Below are positions 23,640 to 34,002 of a stretch of 64,000 bases of DNA, piece by piece. The stretch comes from Isoetes taiwanensis (taxonomy: Eukaryota; Streptophyta; Lycopodiopsida; Isoetales; Isoetaceae), in assembly GCA_021234155.1 (NCBI GenBank), contig JAJEKV010000049.1, forward strand, positions 7,621,727 through 7,685,726, in the 5' to 3' direction. Within the stretch, counting starts at the first letter, position 1, and the number at the start of each line of letters is the position of its first letter. Below the pieces are notes generated by a model. It did not search any database. It was given only the letters and a program-made list of their open reading frames with translations, and had not been told where the DNA came from. Made by a program: the position numbers and the translations under genes.

Positions 23640-24024
23640 TTTGGAGAACAAGAACCTCAATTCCGGGGCCTAAACAGAGTTCTTGACAAGAATGAAGACC
23701 GAGAATACTGCAACACAACTTAAGAACCTGAGGCTCGGATTCTAACACAAGCAGGTGCTCCAAGAAACTGTGATTTCTCGCTACCGTTTCGAGAAAACCT
23801 GTGGAATTGAGCCCTCGAATGAGACGTTTTTCCTCCTCTGAGAAGGAAATTACACACAAGATGTCCGTTTCTTTGCAAGATCGAAATTTGAAGAATCCTA
23901 CCGTGCTTCTACTGCTGCTAGCCTGAGCTACCCACACTCTAATGATTAAATTGGCTTGAGGTGACAGATTAGTGCCAGGGATCAAGCTCTGGAGAATAGC
24001 AGAGGTGGCCTCTGCCTCATCCAT
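23629..24024 (-). CDS. Open frame in the LINE 5' region, overlapping ORF1 start
   Basis: The frame starts at an ATG near the 5' limit of the element and is open for 131 codons, ending 10 nt inside ORF1. It includes RSCKETDILCVISFSEEEKR and GLNSTGFLETVARNHSFLEH, which look protein-like. I recognise no domain. It could be a separate small 5' ORF or the original ORF1 N-terminus displaced by a frameshift. Confidence that it is biologically used is low. Confidence 0.35.
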   Translation of the reverse strand: MDEAEATSAILQSLIPGTNLSPQANLIIRVWVAQASSSRSTVGFFKFRSCKETDILCVISFSEEEKRLIRGLNSTGFLETVARNHSFLEHLLVLESEPQVLKLCCSILGLHSCQELCLGPGIEVLVLQNEA

Positions 24025-24075
24025 CGAGCACCCCGGCCCTATTCCCGAGGCGTCAGGTCGAGCGCCTAGTCACCA

Positions 24076-25278
24076 TTCTCCAAGGAGGCCACATAATCAA
24101 CTCTAAAATTTTTTCTGGTGCTAGCATAATAATCGTCATTATTTAATTGTCTCTCATCATTCTTTACTTTTCCAATCCTTGATCATATTGGTCATTCTGA
24201 ATCACTTATAACTTTGACAAACATGGGAATCCCTTATAAATCTTCCAAATAGGGTGATGGTGAAGGAATTATGACACACCCTTCTATGTCAATACTACTT
24301 CTCTTTACAGTAAAACAACCATCCTGCCTTTTTGATCATAGTAATATCAAATGATATCCAAATATACTTACCCTCAGTTTAAAGCTTGTGTCTCAAATAT
24401 TCTATGGTGTCTTAATTTAAGAGTAGCCTACCTAGAACCATCTCAAGATGCACATGCTTGCCAGTGCTTACATAGAGGCTCTTAAATCTCAGCTACTATG
24501 AACTGATTCTATTACCTACTTGTAATGAAAATACAAGCAAGGCATCTCAGTATATTAGGAATTCGCTTTCATTGTGCACACAACAATCTCTCCTCGGCAA
24601 CTTGCACAATTGGCACACAATCCACTCTGTCCACAAATCCACCACTCCAACCACATGAAATTTGTAGCAATTATAAAATAAGATACCTTGATCATTATCA
24701 TGAGTCATTGTTCATTTTTTAATTTAGAAGGACGAAAGCCCAAAAGTTTATTAATCAGATAAAAAGTATAAAATTTACATGTCTCATCTAACTGTGTAAG
24801 CACAAAAAGATGCCACAGGAACACGAGCCTGGAGCACAATATACTTACTCCAGAATAGAAGACTAACGAAAAGAGTCAATTCGAAAAGATACTGAATCCA
24901 GATGCGTTCCATCATTTCTGATTCAAGGGAGGAACACTCGTACGCTGTCAATATTTTTTTCTGGGCCACCGTAATAACACCGCATGCAGATGAATTAATG
25001 CCCTGAAAGATGTGGTGTCTGCGACGCTCTTATATCGACCATAGGAGCCAACCGGAACCAAGATGGAATGCCCTTTGTTTAGCTGCAGGCCATGCATTGT
25101 TCATGCTCCGCATGAAATCATCTATCTTAGAATTTAGTCATTTTTGTGTAACTTTCAACCAAGCATAGCTCCTCGATGAACTGCATTATGTTATATTTTC
25201 TACCTTGCACGGACTCGTTTGTGTCCTACGGGACGGTATTGAACTGTCCTATGCAATTGTACAGTGTGCCAGCATACT
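24076..25278. other. Unassigned stretch with a possible LINE 3' remnant
   Basis: The segment at about 24722-24970, read on the minus strand, ends with GATTAATAAACTTTTGGGCT and a short A-rich tail, which resembles the 3' end of a 5'-truncated LINE or a retrogene. The remaining sequence shows nothing I can name. Confidence 0.3.
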
Positions 25279-25470
25279 TATTACTGCTAAGGTTTTTCCC
25301 TCAAAAACCCTTCGGGGCGGGGGTTTTTTAATCTTGTCATTAATACGCTTGCTGCTCTCTTTTTGTTTGGGTCCCATAGGCCAATTGGTCTCCGTGGACG
25401 CTAAAAACCTATTCTATTCTATTCTATTCTATTCTATTCTATTCTATTCTATTCTATTCTATTCTATTCT
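25279..25470 (+). mobile_element. SINE-like element S3 with (ATTCT)12 tail
   Basis: It starts TTACTGCTAAGGTTTTTCCC, folds through AAAAACCC/GGGGGTTTTT, carries GGGTCCCATAGGCCAATTGG and ends GGTCTCCGTGGACGCTAAAA. Twelve perfect ATTCT units follow at 25411-25470. This is the cleanest copy of the family. It has no ORF, and the flanking DNA is not shared with other copies. Confidence 0.7.
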
Positions 25471-25635
25471 ATATAGAATAACAACTAAAACTAAGATACT
25501 ATACCAACAACTTCACATACCTTCCTTACTCCTCCACTGAGGCCATCATCTCTTCATTTTCCTATGGATTACCATTAGCATTATACATTTCCAACTTGAA
25601 TGTGTAACCCAATTGATATCCACAGATCCAAACTT

Positions 25636-25647
25636 GCTCTGATACCA
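25636..25647 (-). other. Primer-binding site for initiator tRNA-Met, beside an LTR remnant
   Basis: The minus strand reads TGGTATCAGAGC, complementary to the 3' end of plant initiator tRNA-Met and the commonest primer site of plant LTR retrotransposons. Two bases away the presumed LTR terminus begins (TATAATGGGCCTG on the plus strand, where TGTAATGGCCCG-like ends are usual). The LTR would extend rightward from about 25650 and the element body leftward, but no coding body is visible there. Confidence 0.55.
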
Positions 25648-26569
25648 ACTATAATGGGCCTGTCAGGTTAACCCTTCAGGTAACTCGAGATCCCATTAAG
25701 ACTTGCATGAACACGGACAAGTTGGTATGCATAAATTGGATGATGCAATGCAAAAGCATTCTCAAGATGAAACTCAAGGTAAAGAATTGAATCTTTAGTC
25801 TCAACCATATCCAATAAACACGTACGATCATTATTCTCAAAGAGTACATTGTTATACTATATACAATCAAAATGCTTCACGCTCTAATAAACCACAGTAT
25901 CAAGTTTATTAAGTAGTTACAAGACCTTGCGAAAAGCTCCCACATATCTTAGGCCTTTAACTCCATTCAGGTTCTCAACTGCAGAATAATCCTTCATACC
26001 TCAGATCTATCTGCTTACACCACGTCTATCTTCTTACAACATGAGCACGTAGGGTTAGTTCTAAAGACTAAGTGGGAGTTTGAGGCATTTAGAAAATGTT
26101 GGCATAATCAACATATACATGAGGTAACAATCACAAGAATCATTCTTAGATTAGACGCCTCACCTAAGAATCCCTCTATGCAGAAACTAACAATGCAATG
26201 TCAATACATAACATGAACAATGATAATTAGACCCTCATTATGAGAAATACCCAAACATCATCAAGTCATCCAAATACGTCGTAAATGCACATGCCATAAC
26301 CTTGCAATAATTATAACCACAAGATCATGAGAAACCATAAGATAACCATGAGGTATCCATAGGTATGCAGTACAACTCTGGCTCATACGATCACCTGGGC
26401 TGATCAGGCCCTGCAGCAAATACGGATGGGGTAAGCCTAATGTGTACATGCTCTCTTAACCTACGTCCAGCACTAGGGGACCACTTCCAAGACATGTAAC
26501 GTGATGAAGCACTCTGATGTAACGTGATTGCACAAACTCTCTTCTTGCTTCAGTTTTAGTATTATATAT

Positions 26570-26760
26570 AGACATATGCCGTATTTGTTCAACTATTTCC
26601 TTAGTATAGTCGGATCACAACATTTGAGTTCCCATAAACTTGCTATCTATTCATTCCATTTGAGGCAACAATAAAACCTCCTGACACCAGCTCTATATCT
26701 CTATGTATTTCAAAATAAAACCACATGTTAAAATTAGCAATGCCTGTGGAACCAAATAGA
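26570..26760 (+). repeat. Dispersed repeat pair, first copy
   Basis: The sequence from ATATGCCGTATTTGTTCAAC to AAAACCACATG recurs diverged at about 28350-28520 in the same orientation. Shared blocks include CTATTTCCTTAG, GGATCACAA and GCTCTATATCTC. Confidence 0.7.
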
Positions 26761-27448
26761 ATCAAACTCTAACATCAGATTTACATGTTTCTTCCTTTAA
26801 AAAAACATAAGAATAAGAAAGAAATGACTTAGTTCGCCAATGCTAAACTAGAACAAAGTTATCGATTTGCACATCCATCGAGCATGTAGAATCTTTATCT
26901 TGGAGACACATCATTATTGCTTCTCCATCGCTTTCCCAATTGAGCATGGCAAAATGCCTTTGCCTTTCGTTAGGAAAAAAAAAGGATACACCTTTCTAGA
27001 TCTATGCAAAGCAATAGCAGGAATTCTGGCTAATCCATTGTGTAACCATGACCTAATCCATTTTTGAAAGGGTTAAGCTGCATGGATAACAACAACAATC
27101 TTCATAAAAATCATGGTTAAGTTGCACGCATTACAACAACAATTAAAATAAAGAATGATTGATGACAAGTTGTATGCAACAACAACTCAACAAACTATTT
27201 ATTACCAAAATTTGTACCCATGTCTTGCTCTTGTACAAGTGGAATCCACATTGCTTCAACAAAGAGGTAAGCAGAAAAGTTCATCAATGAACATCATTTG
27301 ATTCCAATGGAAGCAAATAATCCAATATATACAAAATATAAAAGCACAAATAGGACCAATGAGACTAGATTTCTGAAAAACTTTGCATGCATATGTGTAT
27401 GAAATGCGTTATCCAAAACTCATATTAGTTGGAAGGAAAGACTTTGTT

Positions 27449-27685
27449 TTCTTCAGCATAGATGCCTTTTCATCAAATTTGACAGTGATGCCCATAATAA
27501 AACATTATACAGAACCACTAAAACACATTAACTTCTAAAACATGGTTTTCATCTCCTTGAGGCTCTTTATTAGTCAAACAACAATTTCTCTTCAGTATGG
27601 CCAAAAGGCCTAAACACAACAAGTAGCTCTATTGGTTGAACGCAGCTCTATTGGTTATTGCTAAGCAGGAAGAAACTATATTGCA
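27449..27685 (+). repeat. Dispersed repeat shared with 52288-52520
   Basis: It begins TTTTCTTCAGCATAGATGCC and ends near GCAGGAAGAAACTATATTGC. The second copy starts right at the edge of Ty3 fragment B, which helps define that fragment's outer limit. Confidence 0.85.
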
Positions 27686-28349
27686 AAGCAGGGTGACAAG
27701 GTGCGATATCAAGAACAAAAACAATCGTGAGTCCAAGCCACCGCAAATGGACTCTGGTACATCAACCAATAACTTAGCAAATATCCCACATGTTAGAGTT
27801 TAAACCATATTTATCATCGTGATCCACGAATCCAGAGTCACATTTCACATGCATTTCCCATGCATATATACCAAGGACAACATAGAACAATACCAACACT
27901 TGCAACGACATCATGGAGATCCAATCACATTCATGTGCTACCACATCATGACAACAAGAACATACTAGCATTATGAAACTGTGACTACATTGTTATCTAA
28001 GCATAACATCTCTAGATATATCATCAAACAGTAGCACATAGAAAGTCCATAGTATTTTCCTAAAGGCGATGATTCTTTGGAACCACTCCCCCCCATAAGG
28101 ACTACAACTTCTCACAAGGAATGTATGGCACATGAATACAATGTTAGTCATTTTCCGTAAAGAACACAATTTGGTTAGATAACCACCCATTAGCTATGTT
28201 AAATTCCCAGTTTATAGAAATGTCCATTCCTTAGCTGAAATATTAATCTTATCAACCTCTTGGGCTCCGTGTCATGATTGTACTCAGAAGCCCCAATAAG
28301 TTTACTAGACCATATGTTAATACTAAGTTTACTAGACTCTTAATTATGT

Positions 28350-28520
28350 TAATATGCCATATTTGTTCAGCTATTTCCTTAGCTTTATCTTCTTAGTATA
28401 GTTGGATCACAATTTTTGAGTTTATGAACTCATTATCTACTCATTCATTTGAGCCAACAACAAAATCCCAGTGGCACCCGCTCTATATCTCCACGTATTT
28501 CAATATAAAACCACATGCTT
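28350..28520 (+). repeat. Dispersed repeat pair, second copy
   Basis: This is the diverged partner of 26570-26760, with a short insertion (CTTTATCTTCTTAG) and about one change in six bases. Confidence 0.65.
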
Positions 28521-29569
28521 CAGAGTCATGTTCCTTCCTTAGATTCTATTAATTTCTTATAACCCAAGTCTTATCTTCGAATCCTCATAAACTCAATATG
28601 TATGTCATTCTCTTGAGGGGTCTAATGGTAATGACCATATCATACTAGCTCTATGTAGACACCTCCTCTCAATACGGCCCCCCAATTAGATACAAAAATC
28701 CATTTAATTTGCTATCTTTATCCATAACTCCATTATTTAAGTATGGAGTTCATTTATATTTAAAGTTCTATGCCATTACTATCTTGCGGAAGCTACTACA
28801 AGCTTCGTAGGCCTGATTCATCTTAATTCTCAAGGATCTCAAAGATCGATTATGATTACTTACATTAATTACTAGGCTATTTCTCAACTTCACATTCAAT
28901 TAACACTTATATCGATTATGACAAGGTTCATTTTTAAGCTTAGCCACAAGCATCTCGACACTTATGCTACCTTGTTGGCTCTGCCATGTTCTTCCCGCAT
29001 GGGCACCGCTCTTCTAGGCCCCAACTATGAATTGATAATTTAGCCTTGTATTAATCCTTCTTGGGTAACTTGTTCTTATGTTCCACCGTGGTGATTATTA
29101 TGCAAGACTCAAAAGATTCCTTTGATAACTCTGATTCATATACTCAGATCTTAATAAAACTCATAGCATGATTGTTTATCTTATTAGGCTCTTCTTATTT
29201 AGTACCGAAACTTACAACCACATGTCTTTTTATATCATTACCAGAATAATTACTATCTATAAAGTCACAAAGCAGCCTCTAGAGTAAGCTTAAAACCACC
29301 TACCTAAGAATTCTTTCAAGTATGGACCCTTTGCAGATAGTTGTGCCTCAAAAGACCGGCTTGCAGCTCCAAGAACCAATCTGTAGAAGAAGATGCATGT
29401 GTAGTCGATTCTGACCCATCATCACTATAACCATCATAACTCTGCCATACGGATGAATTTTAATCTGATTAGACTGAATCCTGAAAGCTGATTCAAAAAT
29501 CTTTCCAGGAAAGTAATATATATATATATCAATCATATATATGTTCTTATGTTTATCGCGCTTATCCGA

Positions 29570-30060
29570 CCGTTAATCCGAGATCCGACGGTTCTCGTGG
29601 CTTTGGGAAGTATCCTGTGGTCTAGATGGGCTGGGAGTTCCTATATATATTCTATATAGACGATCCTACGGTCCAGGTTGATTTGATTCTATATAAATTC
29701 TATATAGCCTTTGATTTGATCTGACATTTATATAGGTTATATATGTCCTTATGTTTGTCCCATTTGAATCCGGCCGTTGATCCGAGATCCTACGGCTCAC
29801 GTGGCTTTGGGACGTATCCTATGGTCCAGATGGCTTGGGGGTTCTTATATAGACTATATGTAACGATCCTACGGTCCATGTTGATCTGATCCTGACCGTC
29901 GATCCGAGATCCTACGGCTCAGGTGGCTTGGCACATATCTTACGGTCCACATAGCTTTGGGAATTATATGTGACAGATCCTACGGCTCATATTGCTTTTA
30001 TATGGTGAGATCTTGATCGTTGATCGAGTCTAAGATCCTAAGGCTCATGTTGAATGCTCA
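29570..30060. repeat. Degenerate repeats of a GATCCTACGGTCCA-type motif
   Basis: Variants of GATCCGAGATCCTACGGCTC, GATCCTACGGTCCA and GTGGCTTTGGGA alternate at irregular spacing of about 40-90 bp. The block reads as an old degenerate minisatellite. No ORF spans it. Confidence 0.7.
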
Positions 30061-30094
30061 TCCCTTAAGGAAAGGCTTTTAAAATTTTTTATGT

Positions 30095-30165
30095 TATTGG
30101 GGGGATTCGAACCCTGGACCTCAACCCCTCAAACCCTCCACTCTAACCACTAGACCAAGCATTAA
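30095..30165 (-). repeat. tRNA-like SINE head with pol III A and B boxes
   Basis: On the minus strand TGGTCTAGTGG (A box, near 30146-30156) is followed about 35 bp later by GGTTCGAATCC (B box, 30103-30113). Both fit the internal pol III promoter consensus at tRNA spacing. The acceptor arms do not pair, so it is not a working tRNA; a tRNA-derived SINE head or tRNA relic is the better reading. Confidence 0.6.
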
Positions 30166-30246
30166 TTCCATGAATAATTTATGTTTCAAATATACTTAAG
30201 GGTAATATTCCAATTAAGATAAAATAGAATATAATATTCTAGATAG

Positions 30247-30346
30247 TTCAAGAAAGTTCTAGAATGTTCTGGAGGCTCTAGAAAGTTCTAAAATCTTCTA
30301 GAATGTTCTAGAAAGTTCCAGAATATTCTAGAATATTTTGGAATAT
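30247..30346. repeat. Phased TTCTAGAA decamer array resembling heat-shock elements
   Basis: Ten consecutive units of about 10 bp follow the form TTCTAGAATG or TTCTAGAAAG. The trimers TTC and GAA alternate with 2-bp spacing, which is the canonical heat-shock-factor site (nTTCnnGAAn). Only one unit has lost a base. A looser continuation with AAGGGAATCTA-type units runs to about 30670. Whether it regulates anything is unknown; no intact gene lies next to it. Confidence 0.7.
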
Positions 30347-30670
30347 AAGAGAATCTAGGGGGAATATAAGAGAATCCTTCCAGAAAGTCCCAAATTGTTC
30401 TAATAAGTTCTAGAATGTAGGGAAATCTTCGGGAATGTAAGGGAAGAGGGAAATACTTCCAGAAAGTTCTAGGATGTTTTGAAAGTTTCAGAATGTTCCA
30501 TAAAGTTCTAGAATGTAAGGGAATCCAGTAGAATTAAAGGGAATATAAGGAAATTTCATAAATTGTAAGGGAATCTAGGAAAATATTTACAAGTCTAAGG
30601 GAATCTCTTAAAATCTAGTTGAATCTAAGAGAATCTTCGTAATATCTAAGGGAATCTAAGAAAATCTTGA
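30347..30670. repeat. Degenerate continuation of the decamer array
   Basis: TTCTAGAATG-like units become interspersed with AGGGAATCTA and GGGAATATAAG variants, losing the strict 10-bp register. It is probably the decayed flank of the same satellite. Confidence 0.6.
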
Positions 30671-32892
30671 TGAAATCTTAGAGTTTTTTTAAGGTTTTGC
30701 AAAGAGCCACAATAGAATGTTCTAAAATGTTTCATAATAAAGGTGTACAATATAAATCTTGAAAAAAAAATGTTCCAGATGCTCAGGGCAAGCGCCTCAG
30801 TCTAAAAATAGAAAGTGTTTTAGAAATGTTGCACAGATCCAAAATAGATTATTTTAGAAGGTTCTAAATGCTCAAGGGTAAGCACCTCAATCAAAATTGA
30901 AAATTCTAAGGGAATCTAGGGGAATCTTCATGAATGCTAAATATAGTACATAGAATGTTGAAGAATATAGAGGAATCACAAGAGAATCTCAGTAGAATCA
31001 TTGGTTACCTAGAGCACGACAGGGCCTTGCATCGTAAGAACATGCTAAAATTGGAATACGCACCGTAGGACGCATTAATTTTCTTGTGTATATATATATT
31101 TTTTGAAGGTAAGGGGGATTTTTATATTATATAATAAAAGTACAATGCCACAAAACAAGAACAGAATTACTACAGAAGAATCTCAACTTCTTCATCCTGT
31201 TCTTACCGAGACTTATTAGATGCTCTAATAGCAAGATAACATAACCGAATTTCTGTACTTGTAAGCCTCACTCAACTTCTTCTTATGCCCAGCTGATACT
31301 ATAGGATTGAATCAACATCTTCTCAACTAACCATAATACTATAGAAGTAAGAACAGACTTTCCAGAAGCTAGTTAAATCCTTGAATGCTCACAAACTCCT
31401 GTTGCAAAAATAAAGATGAAGAGAAAAGGAAATACATAGTAAATTGAGCAATCTGTCACACTGCTCAAGTTGCCACAGCTCCTGAAAATTGACCAAACCT
31501 GCAAATTAATCAGCCAGAACATATAATGGAATATGTAACCCCAAAAATGCTGCATTGTTGGAACAGTCAACCTGATCTTAGCACACAACTCAAATGTAGC
31601 AGTATTTGAGCAGACTATATCCATACAGTGGATTGGTATCAAAGAAAAATTTGGCATCAGCACCAAATTATCTTCAAGCTTCAGAGCTTGCATGGCTTCT
31701 TCAATCATAGCAGTAATTGAAAAAGCAAAGAAAGTGCTAAGCAGAAAATTCCTAGCTCGGCTGTTTCTGAAAATTCCGTATACCATCCTGTATCTGGTTG
31801 AGGAATCTGTAGATTAGAATCAAATCAGACTACTATGTTCCTATCAAGGAGACATCCGTATGTCTTTCTGCTAGCAAGAAAGAGCAACAGGGAGGGAATC
31901 AAACATCTGTTTAAAGAACCTGGAGTAAATTGTGACTGCAGAAAACCAACAAAACGGAAACTTCCTTTTCTCAAAGGCTGTGCAGAGATCCGCTCCACCT
32001 TATAGACCATGTGCCTTTTTGGTGTATTCTTACTCAGATTGCAAGATTCATAATGCTTAAAGCATTAGAGCAGAAAGACCACGTTAGTGGATTACCTGCA
32101 AGCCCTAAAGAACGCCGGCCTGAAGAAAGCTTCAAGAAATAGATAACCTGGCAGACTTGAATGGGCAGATCCAAAAATCTATGGCAAGAGACCCTCGCTA
32201 GCCTCTGTATGGGGTCGAATTTGTGCAAGAGCCTCAGCAGTAGTGTCGAATCAGAGAGAAAGGAGGGCGGCCTCCCTTCTCCTGTGTCGCCCTAGCTGCA
32301 GGCGGCGTCGTCAGTGCCAAGAAGCATCACCTTGCATTTGAACCAGGAAAGTAGTAATCACCTGAATTGGTTCTCGGATTGCCGAGATATGATGTTCCAA
32401 ACTTAAACCAGCAGAACTATCCCGAAATTGTTCCCACTTCCTTCCAGAGACATTAGCAGAAATTGATGCCTTTGCTTGTTATCACGTGAACTTTATATAA
32501 ACTTCTCACACATAATATGTATTTCTCATATAATGATCATTGGGAATAATCTCATTAATCATCAGCAGGAAAATGTAAAATACATACCTGCTAATGGGCC
32601 AAGCTCATTACATTGATAAAACAAACACACACACACACACACAAATACCCAATGGTTCCTTGCCAAAAAAACCCAATTACAGCAACTTCCCAGCCCATAC
32701 GGTTTGCGAACTATTGGACTGGGACGTTTGATCCTTGCATCTAGGATTATGTGTGAGCATATTTAGAATTTGTCCATGAATTTTTTGTGTGTTGATTATT
32801 TGTTAGTATGAGATTTCATTATTGTGTTTTTGTTGCATACAAAAGCTTTTTTTAATTTGCTCTAATTATTTTTGCAGAATTTATTATTCTCT
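30671..32892. other. Unassigned stretch upstream of the aspartic protease
   Basis: Near 31107-31145 the minus strand reads CATTGTACTTTTATTATAT followed by an A/T-rich end, resembling a LINE 3' terminus. At 31373-32228 several open minus-strand frames occur (for example RLARVSCHRFLDLPIQVCQV), but I recognise none. A short (CA)n tract lies at about 32625-32641. Confidence 0.35.
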
Positions 32893-34002
32893 ATGGCTAT
32901 CTTGACATCTTTGGTCATAGCTATCATAGCAATATTAGTTTCTGCATTTGTGGAAACAAAACAAAACCATTCAATTATATTGCCATCTGGTTTTGTACGA
33001 CTTCGCGAAGTTGACGTACCAATGTCGTTTGTTGATGACTATGGTTTGACTACAAACGACAAAAATATAAAGTTAGTGCGACTTCAAGTGTTAGTCGACG
33101 GTATTCCTGTTTCGGCAGTTTTAGATACTGGAAGTTCAAATTTTATTATTGGATCAAAAAGCTGTGGACAATACAAGAATATGGGCTGCCATGCAGATTA
33201 TAACTGTGAATGTTTTAACGAAATCTGTTTTATCAGATTTAAGTTCTTAAGTGAGAATGCGCTTTATGGCAGTGCTAGATATGCTAACATAAAAGTTCTT
33301 GGAAAAAAATCTCGTTTGGTTCGTGTTTTATGCCTAAAGAATAATCACCTTGACAACATTCTTGGTGTGAATTATGGAATATTGGGGCTAGGACCAGGTG
33401 CATTCAGTCTTTTTGAGCAACTAGGTATTGACCGATTCACGTACTGTCTAGAATTTTCAAGACCAGGCATAATGGGCGGAAGTTTCTTTGCATCTGGTAA
33501 AGATGCCAATTTTTTCAATAATAAAAGCTCTTCCTCATCTATTCCAACGACTTATGGTTCCCACGCTGAAATAACCGAACTTAAGCTGGATGTTTTTTGA
33601 CATAATTTGGCAAAAACATCAATGGAGGTTATATTTGATACGGGAGCTACCCTAAGTGTATTTCCAAAGTTTTTTATAGATGCACTTATTAAGATTGTTC
33701 AATTTGAAGCTGTGAAAGAAAAAGAATCAAACGAACAATGGTGTTATCTATGGGATGTCGAGCCAAAGTTACCAGATATTGTCCTCCAGTTTGTCAATGG
33801 GGCTACTATGGAAATACCCTCCAGTAATTATATGGAGGTAAAGATGATTAATGGTGAATATTTTAAGTGTATCGGCATAATCGACTAAGACATTGGAGAA
33901 ACAACTGCATTAATTGGGGCTAACTTGCAGCAAAATTTCCAATTTATATTCTCTAAGAACATGATACAGTACATGCCAACTAGTTGTGGACTCTACACCT
34001 AA
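32893..34002 (+). pseudogene. A1-family (nepenthesin-like) aspartic protease with two in-frame stops
   Basis: From the ATG at 32893 the protein begins MAILTSLVIAIIAILVSAFV, a signal peptide or anchor. The first catalytic site is VLDTGSSNFI (Asp near residue 78) and the second VIFDTGATLSVFP (near residue 249), followed by a cysteine-containing C-terminus ending CGLYT. A TGA at residue 236 and a TAA at residue 332 interrupt it, but all three blocks stay in one frame and both catalytic motifs are intact. About 370 codons is in the usual range. A TTTTTGCAG acceptor-like site precedes the ATG at 32877, so an upstream exon is possible. Family members are secreted or vacuolar endopeptidases. Confidence 0.85.

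Larger units (their letters stand above)
17589..24075 (-). mobile_element. Nearly full-length plant L1-type LINE, decayed
   Basis: On the minus strand the order is a GC-richer 5' region with an open frame, ORF1 (from 23639), ORF2 with endonuclease, RT, zf-RVT and an RNase H relic. The 3' end reads TTGTACTCATTTTCTCTATC and passes into (TA)n at about 17589-17604. This is the layout of plant L1 elements, and about 6.5 kb is close to full length. In-frame stops and frameshifts occur in ORF1 and ORF2, so it cannot move by itself. I could not match a target duplication. The 5' limit is set where composition changes. Confidence 0.85.
25650..29560. other. Probable old LTR sequence and dispersed repeats, no gene
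   Basis: The left part may be the LTR that adjoins the primer-binding site. Two repeats recur inside this stretch or elsewhere and are listed separately. No open frame carries a domain. Confidence 0.4.

Noticed and set aside
30095-30165. Functional tRNA gene
   Set aside because: The ends do not pair into an acceptor stem and the anticodon arm is not convincing, so only a tRNA-like head is claimed.
32625-32641. (CA)n tract near the aspartic protease as a regulatory element
   Set aside because: It is a short ordinary microsatellite, with no evidence linking it to the pseudogene.
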